Assembly (NCBI GenBank): GCA_003136795.1
Contig: PLDP01000222.1
Span: 1 to 14,928, forward strand
Direction: 5' to 3'
Source: Actinomycetota bacterium
GTDB taxonomy: Bacteria > Actinomycetota > Thermoleophilia > Gaiellales > Gaiellaceae
Length of the DNA: 14,928 bases
The position numbers and the translations under genes were made by a program. Under the pieces are notes generated by a model. The model ran no database searches and had not been told where the DNA came from. It was given only the letters and a program-made list of their open reading frames with translations. The number at the start of each line of letters is the position of its first letter. Within the stretch, counting starts at the first letter, position 1. Positions 1-8,286 of the stretch are shown here, piece after piece.

Positions 1-16
1 AAGGATTCACTTCTCC

Positions 17-1027
17 ATGAGCATCTTCAGATTTACCGATGAATCCGACGCGCTCGGCTCCGTCACGCGCGGACGCCTTCTCTGGCGGCGGGTGAGCTAT
101 CTGGGGCGCGAGTACGCGGTCATCCTCTCGTTCCTCGTATTGCTCGTCGTTCTGTCGACTTCGTCGAACGTCTTCCTGACCCGCGAGAACATCGGCAATC
201 TCGCCGACCAGTACAGCGCGACCGGCATCATCGCCGTCGGCGGGACGCTGGTGCTGATCGGCGGCGGTTTCGACCTCTCGGTCGGCGCGATCTATGCGGT
301 CGCGGGAGTGGTCGCGGCACAGGTGATGAACGGCACGGGATCGCTGGCGCTCTCGATCGTCGCCGCGTGTGCGATCGGCGCCGGCTGCGGCCTCGGCAAC
401 GGCATCGGCGTGAACTTCTTCCGGATCAACCCGTTCGTGACAACGCTCGCCACATCGCTGATCATCTCGTCGCTCGCCCTGTACCTCAGCGGCGGCCTCG
501 ACGAGAACGTCACGAACTTCTCGTTCACCCATCTCGGCCAGGGGACGTGGTTCACGGTCAAGATCTCGGTCTGGGCTCTGGCCGCGTTCGCCGCCTTCGC
601 ATGGATCCTGCTCGACCGGACGATCATCGGGCGGTTCATCTACGCAGCCGGCGGGAATCCCGAGGCGGCTCGTCTCGCCGGCGTCCCGGTCGGAGCGATC
701 AAGACGCTGACGTACGTCATCTCGGGGCTCTCCGCGGGCCTAGGGGGAGTGATCGTCGCGAGCCGGATCGGAACCGGAGCCCCCGACGTCGGTGCCGACA
801 TCCCGCTCCAGGCGATCGCCGCGATCGTCGTGGGCGGCACGAGCATCTTCGGTGGCGAGGGCGCGATCTGGCGCACCATGTTCGGCGTTTACCTGCTCGC
901 GATGATCGGCAACGGGTTCAACCTGCTGAACGTCAACGCTGTGTACCAGCAGATGGCGGAGGGCGCGATCATCCTGGGCGCGGTCGGGCTCGACGCTTGG
1001 TTCCGGACGAGCCGGAGGTCGAGCTAG
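17..1027 (+). CDS. Sugar-type ABC transporter permease (RbsC/BPD_transp_2 family)
   Basis: Inner-membrane permease of a carbohydrate-type ABC importer, 336 aa, the usual family length. The family signature GGFDLSVGA is near residues 83-91 (compare GGIDLSVGS in RbsC). The cytoplasmic coupling segment reads AAGGNPEAARLAGV, and a second conserved stretch IAAIVVGGTSIFGG lies near residue 270. Hydrophobic segments are spread along the whole chain after a polar N-terminus of about 30 residues. ATG at 17 is taken as the start, with AAGGA at bases 1-5 as a possible ribosome site; the frame stays open to the window edge, so a longer N-terminus cannot be excluded. The ATPase and periplasmic binding protein are not in the window and probably lie to the left. 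The SDR gene follows on the same strand, so this permease probably imports the substrate of the cluster. Family members carry pentoses, hexoses, autoinducer-2 and some non-sugar compounds, so the ligand cannot be read from sequence. Confidence 0.93.
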   Translation: MSIFRFTDESDALGSVTRGRLLWRRVSYLGREYAVILSFLVLLVVLSTSSNVFLTRENIGNLADQYSATGIIAVGGTLVLIGGGFDLSVGAIYAVAGVVAAQVMNGTGSLALSIVAACAIGAGCGLGNGIGVNFFRINPFVTTLATSLIISSLALYLSGGLDENVTNFSFTHLGQGTWFTVKISVWALAAFAAFAWILLDRTIIGRFIYAAGGNPEAARLAGVPVGAIKTLTYVISGLSAGLGGVIVASRIGTGAPDVGADIPLQAIAAIVVGGTSIFGGEGAIWRTMFGVYLLAMIGNGFNLLNVNAVYQQMAEGAIILGAVGLDAWFRTSRRSS

Positions 1028-1103
1028 ACGCGCGTGGCAGGCGTGGCACTTGCGTGTACGGGCACGGCGGCCCCGTTTTGCGCCGTCCGAATTGGAAGTT
1101 GAA

Positions 1104-1109
1104 AAGGAG
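1104..1109 (+). promoter_or_regulatory. Ribosome binding site fixing the SDR start
   Basis: AAGGAG lies 9 bases before ATG 1119. The frame is open further upstream (a GTG- or ATG-type start near 1050 is possible), but that extension is Arg-rich and unlike an SDR N-terminus. This site therefore decides for 1119. Confidence 0.75.
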
Positions 1110-1118
1110 ACGAGAGAA

Positions 1119-1955
1119 ATGAGCGGACTGGAGACCCAAGAGCAGCTGAAGCGTCTGACGCAGGTTGACCTGCAGGGAAAGACGGCGATCGTCACGGGAG
1201 CCGCTTCGGGCATCGGCGCGGCGACGGCGCGCGCGCTGGCGTTGTCCGGAGCGGCCGTGCTCGCCACCGACCGGAACGAGGAGGGCCTGCGCCAGACGGT
1301 TGAGGACATCTCGGCGTCGGGCGGTCGGGCCGAGTTCGTGACCGCCGACCTCCTCGAAGGCGGCGCGCCCCAGGCGATTGTCGACGCGGCCGTCGAAGCC
1401 TTCGGCGGCGTCGACGTCGTCGTCAACGTCGCGGGGATCTTTGAGGCGCGTCCGATCGAGCAGATGGACGAGGGCGCATGGGACAGGCAGCTGACGATCA
1501 ACCTGCGGGCGCCGTTCTTCATCGCCCGGGCGGCGGTCCCGCACATGCGCGAAGGCGGCGTCTTGATCTTCATCGCGTCGGGGACGGCCGTGATGCCGTC
1601 GCCGCTCTATAGCGCCTACGCAGCCTCGAAGGGCGGCATCGTCTCGCTGGTCCGCGCGCTGGCGGCCGAGCTGGCTCCCCGCGGCATCCGCGTGAACTCG
1701 ATCTCGCCCGGCAACACCGACACGCCGATGATCGGCGAGGCCATGGCGGATCCGGTGGTGCGGAAGCAGGTGGAGGGCATGACGCCGGCACGCCGCCTGG
1801 GCACCCCCGCCGACATCGCCGGCGCGGTGCTCTTCCTGGCCTCCGACGCGGCCGACTTCGTCCACGGGGCGAACATCGCCGTCGACGGCGGTCTGACCAG
1901 CTCCTGGTCGATGGTCCTGTCGAAGCAGGAGTGGCCGGAGGTCAACCGGACATAG
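1119..1955 (+). CDS. SDR-family NAD(P)-dependent oxidoreductase
   Basis: Classical short-chain dehydrogenase/reductase, 278 aa. The Rossmann cofactor motif TGAASGIG is at residues 26-33. Asp51 at the end of the second strand (VLATDRN) favours NAD(H) over NADP(H) by the family rule. NVAG at 103-106 stands for the usual NNAG. The catalytic set is Asn128, Ser154, Tyr167 and Lys171 (YAASK). The C-terminal region has the usual ISPG and VDGG segments. It presumably oxidises or reduces an alcohol/ketone in the cytoplasm; SDR substrates cannot be told from sequence. It lies 91 bp after the permease and 135 bp before hyuA, on the same strand, so it is probably part of the same catabolic unit. Confidence 0.92.
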   Translation: MSGLETQEQLKRLTQVDLQGKTAIVTGAASGIGAATARALALSGAAVLATDRNEEGLRQTVEDISASGGRAEFVTADLLEGGAPQAIVDAAVEAFGGVDVVVNVAGIFEARPIEQMDEGAWDRQLTINLRAPFFIARAAVPHMREGGVLIFIASGTAVMPSPLYSAYAASKGGIVSLVRALAAELAPRGIRVNSISPGNTDTPMIGEAMADPVVRKQVEGMTPARRLGTPADIAGAVLFLASDAADFVHGANIAVDGGLTSSWSMVLSKQEWPEVNRT

Positions 1956-1980
1956 CGGCGCGACCACCCTTTCGAGAGCC

Positions 1981-2025
1981 GGAGGCCGGAGGCGCGGCGG
2001 ACTCGCGCTTGGCGGCACGGCCTCC
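1981..2025 (+). repeat. Stem-loop between the SDR gene and hyuA1
   Basis: GGAGGCCG (1981-1988) and CGGCCTCC (2018-2025) form an exact 8-bp stem around a 29-base GC-rich loop, 26 bp after the SDR stop. No T-tract follows, so it is not a standard intrinsic terminator. It could be an RNA processing or stability element, or chance in GC-rich DNA. Confidence 0.3.
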
Positions 2026-2090
2026 CCAACCTAAGAGATCCGAGGACTTGTCATGATGAATGCGGGCCGAGCAGGGCTCAGGACGAAGCG

Positions 2091-4175
2091 ATGACGGCTG
2101 TGTACACGATCGGCGTCGACGTCGGCGGGACGTTCACCGACCTCTGCCTCGCCGACGAGAACGGACCGATTCTCTTCGCGAAGACGCTGACGTCCCCGGC
2201 GGACCCCTCCGCCGGCGTCGAGCGCGGTCTCGAGGAGCTGCTGCGTGATAGCCGGATCGACCCCGGCGACGTGACGCGCATCGTCCACGGGACGACGCTG
2301 GTCACGAACGCCATCATCGAGCGGAAGGGCGCGGTGACTGCGCTCCTGGCGACGGCGGGCTTCCGCGACGCCGTCGAGATCGGGCGCGAGCGGCGATACG
2401 AGCTCTACGACCTGCTCGTCGAGCTGCCTCGGCCCCTGGCGCCGAGGTACCTCCGGTTCGACGTGCCCGAGCGGGTCTACGCGGACGGAGCGGTCGACAC
2501 GCCGCTCGATCGTAGCTACGTCGAGCGTCTCGGACGCGAGCTCGCGTCCTCCAGCGTTGAGTCCGTCGCCGTCTGCTACCTCCACTCGTTCACCAATCCC
2601 GCTCACGAGCGCGAAACGCGGGAGGTCCTGGCCCGGGTGGCGCCCGACCTGCCCGTGGCGATCTCGTCCGACGTTGCGCCCGAGCTCGGCGAGTACGAGC
2701 GCGCGTCGACGACGCTCGCGAACGCGTACGTTCTCCGCATCGTGCAAACGTACCTCGCCGCGCTCCAGGGGCGCGTCGAGTCGTTGGGCGTGCCGGGCAA
2801 CATCCTTGTGATGCTGTCGAGCGGGGGGCTCGCGACGATCGACACCGCGCGCTCCTTCCCGATCCGGATGCTCGAGTCGGGGCCAGCGGGCGGGGCGCTC
2901 GCGGCGGCCGCGTACGCACGCGGCAACGGCACCCCCGACCTGCTGTCGTTCGACATGGGCGGGACGACGGCGAAGCTGTGCGTGATCGAGCGCGGCGTCC
3001 CCCGGATCGGAGACGACTTGGAGGTCGGCCGCGTCTACCGGCTCAAGCCGGGCTCGGGCCTACCGGTGCGGGTGCCGAGCGTCGACATGGTCGAGGTCGG
3101 AGCGGGCGGAGGCTCGATCGCCCGGGTGAACTCGTTGGGCCTCGTGAACGTCGGCCCCGACTCCGCCGGCGCGGATCCCGGACCCGCGTGCTACGGGCAA
3201 GGGGGGAGCCAGCCGACGGTCACGGACGCCGACCTCGTACTCGGCTACCTGGATCCCCGGTACTTCCTCGGCGGTCGGATGCGGCTGGATCGCGACGCCG
3301 CGTTTGCGGTGCTCGAGGAGCACGTTGCCTCGAAGCTCGGCGTCTCGGTCGAGGAAGCCGCCGCCGGCATCCACCTCCTGGTCAACGAGGGGATGGCCAA
3401 CGCCGCCCGCGCGCACGTGCTCGAGCGCGGCGTAGACCCGCACGTCCTGCCGCTCTTCGCCTTCGGAGGAGCCGGACCTGTGCACGCGGTGGGTGTGGCC
3501 GCGAGCCTCGGCTCGCCGGCCGTGATCGTTCCCTACGGTGCCGGCGTCCTGAGCGCGCTCGGCTTCCTGGCAGCACCCGTCGCGTTCGACCTCGTGCGGA
3601 GCTGCAGGATCGACCTGGGCACGGCGCGCTGGAGCGACGTCGACGAGCTCGTGCGCGAGCTCGAGGACGAGGGGGGTGGGCTGCTGGCGGAGTCGGGGGT
3701 TCCCTCGGCCGACGTCTCGTTCACCCGCATCGCGGAAATGCGGTACATCGGTCAGGGCCAGGCGGTCCGCGTCGGCCTGCCGGAGGGAGAGCTCCCGGAC
3801 TGGCAGTCGCGCCTGCTCGGCGACTTCGAGGGCGCATACCGGACGCTCTACGGCCACGGCGGGCCGTCGTCGGTGCCCGTGGAGATCGTGCGGGTCCGCG
3901 TGACGGCGTCGGGTCCCGCCCCACGCATCCACATCGAGCCAACGAAGAGACGGATGACAACTCCAGCCTCCGCGGGCGAGCGCGACGCGTACTTCTCGAG
4001 CTGCGGCGGATTCGTGCGCACGCCGGTCTGGGAGCGCGCCGCGCTGAAGCCGGGCGCCGCGCTGCCCGGGCCCGCCGTCGTCCAGGAGCCGGAGTCGACA
4101 CTCGTGGTCCCGCCGGACTACGAGGCCGTAGTGACGGACGAGCTCGCTCTTCGCGTCAGCAAGACGGCGGTCTAG
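2091..4175 (+). CDS. hyuA: Hydantoinase/oxoprolinase family protein, HyuA-type ATPase subunit (pair 1)
   Basis: 694 aa, full family length. Nucleotide-binding subunit of the HyuAB enzymes, which use ATP to open cyclic amides (5-oxoproline, N-methylhydantoin, caprolactam) or, in relatives, to carboxylate ketones. ASKHA-fold motifs are in order: DVGGTFTD at 10-17 (phosphate 1), HGTT at 66-69, ESGPAGG at 262-268, FDMGGT at 287-292 (phosphate 2), GAGGGSIA at 337-344, GADPGPACYG at 360-369, and AFGGAGP at 457-463. Domains run Hydant_A_N (about 5-180), Hydantoinase_A (about 200-490) and a C-terminal domain (about 505-690). After FDMGGT the sequence reads TAKLCVI rather than the more common STDV, marking a subfamily different from the second HyuA in this window. 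ATG 2091 is chosen because the family motif begins a few residues later; AGGA at 2080-2083 is a modest ribosome site. hyuB1 starts 9 bp after the stop. Confidence 0.94.
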   Translation: MTAVYTIGVDVGGTFTDLCLADENGPILFAKTLTSPADPSAGVERGLEELLRDSRIDPGDVTRIVHGTTLVTNAIIERKGAVTALLATAGFRDAVEIGRERRYELYDLLVELPRPLAPRYLRFDVPERVYADGAVDTPLDRSYVERLGRELASSSVESVAVCYLHSFTNPAHERETREVLARVAPDLPVAISSDVAPELGEYERASTTLANAYVLRIVQTYLAALQGRVESLGVPGNILVMLSSGGLATIDTARSFPIRMLESGPAGGALAAAAYARGNGTPDLLSFDMGGTTAKLCVIERGVPRIGDDLEVGRVYRLKPGSGLPVRVPSVDMVEVGAGGGSIARVNSLGLVNVGPDSAGADPGPACYGQGGSQPTVTDADLVLGYLDPRYFLGGRMRLDRDAAFAVLEEHVASKLGVSVEEAAAGIHLLVNEGMANAARAHVLERGVDPHVLPLFAFGGAGPVHAVGVAASLGSPAVIVPYGAGVLSALGFLAAPVAFDLVRSCRIDLGTARWSDVDELVRELEDEGGGLLAESGVPSADVSFTRIAEMRYIGQGQAVRVGLPEGELPDWQSRLLGDFEGAYRTLYGHGGPSSVPVEIVRVRVTASGPAPRIHIEPTKRRMTTPASAGERDAYFSSCGGFVRTPVWERAALKPGAALPGPAVVQEPESTLVVPPDYEAVVTDELALRVSKTAV

Positions 4176-4184
4176 GGAGAAGCG

Positions 4185-6422
4185 GTGGCCACTGACAATG
4201 GGAATCTCGTAAAGCTCGACCCGTTCTTCGTCGAGGTGATCGGCAATCGCCTGTTCGCGGCCGCGAACGAGCAGCAGGCGACGCTCATCCGCACCGCCTT
4301 CAGCACAGTCGTCCGGGACAACGAGGACCTCGCCTGCGGCGTCTTCACGTCCACCGCCCGAATGATCGCGCAGTCGGTGACGGGCACCCCCGGCCACATC
4401 AACCCGATGGCGACGGGTGTGAAGCACTTCCTGAGCGTCTTCCCGCCCGAGTCGCTGGCCCCGGGCGACGTGCTGGTCACGAACGACCCGTGGATGACGA
4501 GCGGTCAGCTCAACGACTTCACGGTCGTGACGCCCATCTTCCACCGTGGACGGCTCGTCGCCTACTTCGCGAACACGTGCCATCTGCCCGACGTCGGCGG
4601 TCGGCTCCTCTCGGGCGAGGCCTTCGAGATCTACGAGGAGGGGCTGCGGATCCCGATCATGAAGCTGTTCTCGAAGGGCGAGCCGAACACCGTTCTGCTC
4701 GACATCATTCGCAGAAACGTTCGCACGCCCGACGAGACCGTGGGCGACCTGTACGCCCAGAGTGCCTGCAACGCCCTAGGAGGGCAGCGATTGCAGGAGT
4801 TGCTGGAGGAATTCAGGCTGGAAGAGATCGACGGCGTCGCCCATGAGTTGCTGGCTCGCACCGAGGCTGCGATGCGCGCCGCGATCAGGGCGATTCCGGA
4901 CGGGACGTACGAGGCCGAGACGTGGGCCGACGGCTTCGACGAGGCGGTGAAGATCCACGCAGCCGTGACGATCGACGACGACGAGGCAGTCGTCGACTTC
5001 AGCGGGTCGTCGCGCCAGAGCGACCGCGGGATCAACGTCGTCCTGAACTACACGGCGGGCTACACCTCGTTCGCGTTCAAGGCGCTGATTGCGCCGGACG
5101 TCCCGCACAACGACGGGTCGTTCCAGCCGATCACCGTCACGGCACCGGCGGGGTCGATCCTGAACTGCGAGGAGCCGGCCGCCGTCGCCGGCAGGCATCT
5201 CGTCGGCCACTTCATCCCGGGCGTCATCTTCGCCGCGCTCGCTCCCGTCGTGGCGCGTGCCGTCGCAGGCGGCGCGGACCCGGTCTGGGTGGTGACGTGG
5301 AACGGAGGCCAGGCGTCGGGCAAGCGCCGGACCTTTACGTTCAGCAGCTTCCACGTCGGCGGGATGGGCGCGCGCGCGACGAAGGACGGGCTGAGCACAA
5401 CCGGCTTCCCGACGGGGGTCGCCGGCGTACCGACCGAGGTCGTCGAGTCGGTGACGCCGCTCGTACAGGACTACCGGGAGCTGAGGCCGGACTCCTGCGG
5501 CGCCGGCACCTTCCGGGGCGGCCTCGGGCAGCGCGTCGCGTTCCGGACCCGCGGCGGCAGGCCGTGGTCCGTCGCCGCCTCGATCGACCGGACCGTGTTT
5601 GCCCCGCCCGGGGTCGAGGGCGGTCGCGAGGGCGCGGTCGGCTTCATGCGCTTCGTGGATGGCAGCGCGCTGGCGACGAAGCGGCGGGTGAACCTGCACC
5701 CGGACGACGTTGTCGAGTTCGGCCTCCCCGGCGGAGCCGGCTACGGCGACCCGTACCTTCGCGACCCGCTGGCCGTGAGGGACGACGTCGCGTCCGGCTA
5801 CATCTCGCTGGAGGCGGCGCGCGAAGAGTACGTCGTCGTGATCGTCTACACGGGTGCGCCGGATGCGCTCGTGCGGTTGCCGGAGCAGTTCGAGATCCAA
5901 TGGGAGGAGACCGAGCGGCTCCGAGCCGCGCGCGTCAGCGAGGTGAATGTGAGCCGGCGCAACCGCGACCGGGTCGTAAATCAAGAAGGAGGAGTCATGT
6001 CGGAGTTGCAGGACGAGCGCCACGAGATCCTCGTGCACGCGGTCGACGCGTTCAATGCCGGCGATCTGGACGAGTACCTCAAGCTCTATCACCCGGACAT
6101 CACGTTCTACGGCTACACGCCCGAGCCGATGGGCCTGTCGAAGGTGCGCGGCTACTACGACGCCGTCTTCCAGGCGTTTCCGAATCTCCGGTCGACGATC
6201 GACGATGAGTTCTGGTCGGACGATCGCGTCGTCGGACGGTTCCAGATGCGGGGGCGGCAGGAGCGGGAGTACATGGGCGTGCCGCCGGCCGGCCGGGACA
6301 TCGACGTCACGACCATCAGTATTTTCCACTGGCAGGGCCGGCAGGTGATCGAGCGGTGGTCGGTGTCGGATACGTTCGGCCTGTTGCGCCAGCTGGGCGT
6401 GGCGCTGCCGGGAGCCTCGTAG
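4185..6422 (+). CDS. hyuB: HyuB-type hydantoinase/oxoprolinase subunit (pair 1), frame continuous into a SnoaL-like domain
   Basis: 745-codon frame. GTG 4185 has GGGAG at 4175-4179, overlapping the hyuA1 stop. Residues about 10-580 form a HyuB (Hydantoinase_B) subunit, partner of HyuA1. Visible motifs are VTNDP (98-102), GQLND (107-111), CHLPDVGG (132-139) and GGAGYGDP near 516. HyuB normally ends shortly after this last motif, with a tail like ETERLRAAR, which is present near residue 583. Here no stop follows in frame: the frame runs on to Met605 and through a complete SnoaL-like domain of 141 residues. The +1 frame does contain stops just here (TGA 5944, TGA 5950, TAA 5977). A strong ribosome site precedes Met605, so two separate proteins, a fusion, or both could be made. 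At the places where HyuB2 has GTHLPD and AHHSDVGG this protein has GQLND and CHLPDVGG. The transaminase gene begins 1 bp after the final stop. Confidence 0.85.
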   Translation: MATDNGNLVKLDPFFVEVIGNRLFAAANEQQATLIRTAFSTVVRDNEDLACGVFTSTARMIAQSVTGTPGHINPMATGVKHFLSVFPPESLAPGDVLVTNDPWMTSGQLNDFTVVTPIFHRGRLVAYFANTCHLPDVGGRLLSGEAFEIYEEGLRIPIMKLFSKGEPNTVLLDIIRRNVRTPDETVGDLYAQSACNALGGQRLQELLEEFRLEEIDGVAHELLARTEAAMRAAIRAIPDGTYEAETWADGFDEAVKIHAAVTIDDDEAVVDFSGSSRQSDRGINVVLNYTAGYTSFAFKALIAPDVPHNDGSFQPITVTAPAGSILNCEEPAAVAGRHLVGHFIPGVIFAALAPVVARAVAGGADPVWVVTWNGGQASGKRRTFTFSSFHVGGMGARATKDGLSTTGFPTGVAGVPTEVVESVTPLVQDYRELRPDSCGAGTFRGGLGQRVAFRTRGGRPWSVAASIDRTVFAPPGVEGGREGAVGFMRFVDGSALATKRRVNLHPDDVVEFGLPGGAGYGDPYLRDPLAVRDDVASGYISLEAAREEYVVVIVYTGAPDALVRLPEQFEIQWEETERLRAARVSEVNVSRRNRDRVVNQEGGVMSELQDERHEILVHAVDAFNAGDLDEYLKLYHPDITFYGYTPEPMGLSKVRGYYDAVFQAFPNLRSTIDDEFWSDDRVVGRFQMRGRQEREYMGVPPAGRDIDVTTISIFHWQGRQVIERWSVSDTFGLLRQLGVALPGAS
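5986..5992 (+). promoter_or_regulatory. Strong internal ribosome binding site before the SnoaL-like domain
   Basis: AAGGAGG, followed by four bases and ATG 5997, lies inside the open frame of hyuB1. It is the strongest Shine-Dalgarno match seen in the cluster, and the main evidence that the SnoaL-like protein is also, or only, translated separately. Confidence 0.7.
5997..6422 (+). CDS. SnoaL-like / ester cyclase family protein
   Basis: 141 aa from ATG 5997, preceded by a near-perfect AAGGAGG. The chain fits the SnoaL/NTF2-like alpha+beta barrel: an N-terminal helix (VHAVDAFNAGDLDEYLKLYH), then DITFYGYT, a helix ending in VFQAFPNL, a DDRVVGRF strand, and a closing IFHWQGRQVIERWSV strand with DTFGLLRQLG at the end. 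This order is typical of the SnoaL-like ester cyclase group. Members include aldol cyclases, isomerases and hydrolases, and many are catalytically uncharacterised. The length matches stand-alone members, which argues that this was once a separate gene. It lies in the same frame as hyuB1 with no intervening stop, and its stop sits 1 bp before the transaminase start. A role on the HyuAB product is an inference from position only. Confidence 0.8.
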   Translation: MSELQDERHEILVHAVDAFNAGDLDEYLKLYHPDITFYGYTPEPMGLSKVRGYYDAVFQAFPNLRSTIDDEFWSDDRVVGRFQMRGRQEREYMGVPPAGRDIDVTTISIFHWQGRQVIERWSVSDTFGLLRQLGVALPGAS

Positions 6423-6423
6423 C

Positions 6424-7389
6424 GTGGTGATCATCGAGCGCGAGCACGCGGGGCGTCGCGCCGCGGCGCCGGAGACGGTGGCGGCCGTGGGGCGCCTCCA
6501 GGAGCTGTTCGTCTGGAAGAACGGCGAGGTGCGGAGCGGCCGAGACGCCGTCTCGGTGTGGGACCACGGGCTACTGTACGGCGACGGCATCTTCGAGGGT
6601 ATCCGCCTCCGTGACGGCTGGCTCTACCGTCCGGACCTCCACTTCGTGCGGTTGCGGCGGTCGGCCGCCATCGTCGGGCTGGACATCGACCTGACCGACG
6701 ACGAGCTGCTGCGCGGGATCGCCGCCGTCGCCGAGGCGAATCGCCTCCGCGACGCGCACGTTCGCGTCGTGTGCACGCGCGGGGTCGGCCTGCCGGGCCT
6801 CGACCCGCGGCGCTGCATAGAGCCGACGGTGTACATCCTGGCGTACCCGTTCCCGCCGTACCTCGGCGAGACCGCGCTCAGCGTGATCGTGAGCAACGTC
6901 GTCAGGAAGTCGCCGCGCTCGGTCGACGCCGCGGTGAAGAGCCTCAACTACCTCGACGGCATCCTCGCGAAGATGCAGGCGAACGCCGCCGGGGCCGGCG
7001 AGGCCCTGATGCTGGACGGCGAGGGGTTCCTCGCCGAGGCGACCGCGGCGAACGTCTTCGTGATCCGCGACGGCGAGCTGCAAACGCCTCTGCCGACTGC
7101 GTGTCTCGCCGGCGTGACGCGGCGAACCGTGCTGGAGCTGGCCCGCGAGCTGGGGGTGGCGACGCACGAACGGCGTCTGTCGGTCGGCGACCTATACGCG
7201 GCCGACGAGGCGTTCCTGACTGGAACCGCCGCCGGGATCGTGCCGATCGGGACGGCCGACGGTCGCCGGCTCCGGTTCACTCCGGGTCCGGTGACGACGC
7301 AGCTCGTCGAGGCCTACGCTGCGACGTGGCACGACCCGCAGTACGCCGTCGAGGTCGTGCCGGCTGACGCTCGCCCGGAGGTGACGTAG
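6424..7389 (+). CDS. Class IV PLP-dependent aminotransferase (IlvE/D-amino-acid transaminase-like)
   Basis: 321 aa, fold-type IV aminotransferase. The N-terminal domain has the motif GDGIFEGIR (53-61). The PLP lysine is Lys172 in VKSLNYLDG, followed by the conserved Glu205 in FLAEATAANVF. CLAGVTRR (227-234) and FLTGTAAGIVPI (264-275) complete the phosphate and substrate motifs. The family includes branched-chain aminotransferase, D-amino-acid transaminase and 4-amino-4-deoxychorismate lyase. The Gly-Thr-Ala-Ala stretch favours a transaminase over the lyase, but the substrate side is open. GTG 6424 lies 1 bp after the preceding stop; GTG 6427 is an alternative, and the first 25 residues are not family-conserved, so the true start could be later. 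Tight spacing implies co-translation with the hyuAB-snoaL unit. In context it could deaminate the amino acid freed by ring opening. Confidence 0.92.
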   Translation: MVIIEREHAGRRAAAPETVAAVGRLQELFVWKNGEVRSGRDAVSVWDHGLLYGDGIFEGIRLRDGWLYRPDLHFVRLRRSAAIVGLDIDLTDDELLRGIAAVAEANRLRDAHVRVVCTRGVGLPGLDPRRCIEPTVYILAYPFPPYLGETALSVIVSNVVRKSPRSVDAAVKSLNYLDGILAKMQANAAGAGEALMLDGEGFLAEATAANVFVIRDGELQTPLPTACLAGVTRRTVLELARELGVATHERRLSVGDLYAADEAFLTGTAAGIVPIGTADGRRLRFTPGPVTTQLVEAYAATWHDPQYAVEVVPADARPEVT

Positions 7390-7440
7390 GTGGCGACGCC
7401 TAGCGGAGAGAAGATACCTACGTTGCTCGGGAGCGTCTAG

Positions 7441-8286
7441 TTGGAGCCTGCGACCGTAAAGATCGGCGACATCGAAGTACGTCGGATAGGCCTTGGAACT
7501 CTTCATCTTTCTGGGCCGGGTTCATGGGGTGAACCCCGAGACAGCAAGGGAGCCAGGCTCTTGTTGCGTCGCGCGATTGACCTCGGGGTTAACTTGATTG
7601 ACACCGCCGATTGCTACGGTCCGTATGCGACCGAGCGACTGGTCGCAGACGCCCTGTACCCCTATCCTGACGGAGTCCACATCGCGACCAAGGGCGGCAA
7701 GTTGCGCACCGGACAATTCACAAGCTGGCCAGTGAATGGTCGTCCGAGTTACCTCAGGCAGGCGTGCGAAGGCAGTCTTCAGAGGCTTAGATTAGACCGG
7801 ATCGATCTGTACCAACTTCACGCCGTTGATCCAGAAGTACCGATCGAGGAATCTGTTGGAGCGTTGGCTGATCTTCAGGCGGAAGGGAAGATCCGCCAGA
7901 TCGGGCTTTCAAACGTAACCGAAGACGAGGTGATCAGAGCTCAGATCGTCACGCCGATTGCGTCCGTACAAAATAGGTTCAACCTTAGCGATCGCCACGC
8001 GGAGGGCGCCCTTGAACTCTGTGATCGTCATGGTCTCGCGTTTCTCCCGTGGCAGCCTCTTGCTTACGATGGCGACACCGCGGCAAGGAGGTTGATCGCA
8101 GAGGTTGCTAATTCCCAGCACGTTACTCCGGCACAAATCGCTCTAGCCTGGCTTCTCGCGCGGTCGACTCGGATCGTGGTCATTCCGGGAACCAGTTCAG
8201 CCAATCATCTCAAGCAGAACGTCGCCGCGGCACGCTGCAAACTCACATGCGAGCAAGTGGCGGCATTATCGGACGCTTTCGTCTAG
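7441..8286 (+). CDS. Aldo/keto reductase
   Basis: 281 aa. The AKR catalytic tetrad is complete: Asp54, Tyr59, Lys84 and His127 (in LYQLHAVD). IGLGTLHL near 16-23, GLSNV near 155-159 and a C-terminal VIPGTSS segment (nicotinamide phosphate binding) support an NADPH-dependent reductase of aldehydes or ketones. TTG 7441 is used, with GGGAG at 7429-7433; a TAG in the same frame lies directly before it, so the protein cannot start earlier, and the first residues (TVKIGDIEVRRIG) match a normal AKR N-terminus. Codon use is clearly looser than in the neighbours, with many A/T third positions (ctt, gga, act, cat, tct, ggt, tca). This suggests separate arrival. It lies 51 bp after the transaminase and 321 bp before hyuA2. 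Confidence 0.93.
   Translation: MEPATVKIGDIEVRRIGLGTLHLSGPGSWGEPRDSKGARLLLRRAIDLGVNLIDTADCYGPYATERLVADALYPYPDGVHIATKGGKLRTGQFTSWPVNGRPSYLRQACEGSLQRLRLDRIDLYQLHAVDPEVPIEESVGALADLQAEGKIRQIGLSNVTEDEVIRAQIVTPIASVQNRFNLSDRHAEGALELCDRHGLAFLPWQPLAYDGDTAARRLIAEVANSQHVTPAQIALAWLLARSTRIVVIPGTSSANHLKQNVAAARCKLTCEQVAALSDAFV

Noticed and set aside
1050..1118. 23-codon upstream extension of the SDR
   Set aside because: It has no SDR similarity, while AAGGAG sits correctly before ATG 1119.
2053..2090. ATG codons at 2053, 2056 and 2060 as starts of hyuA1 or a leader peptide
   Set aside because: None is in frame with hyuA1, and the frame from 2060 is an Arg-rich shadow inside hyuA1.
3060..4583. Long minus-strand open frame of about 500 codons opposite hyuA1/hyuB1
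   Set aside because: Arg/Asp/His-rich composition without any family motif, lying opposite clear coding frames. This is the usual antisense shadow in GC-rich DNA.
4776..6590. Minus-strand open frame of about 600 codons opposite hyuB1, the SnoaL-like domain and the transaminase start
   Set aside because: It crosses three real genes, has no motif, and mirrors their codon structure.
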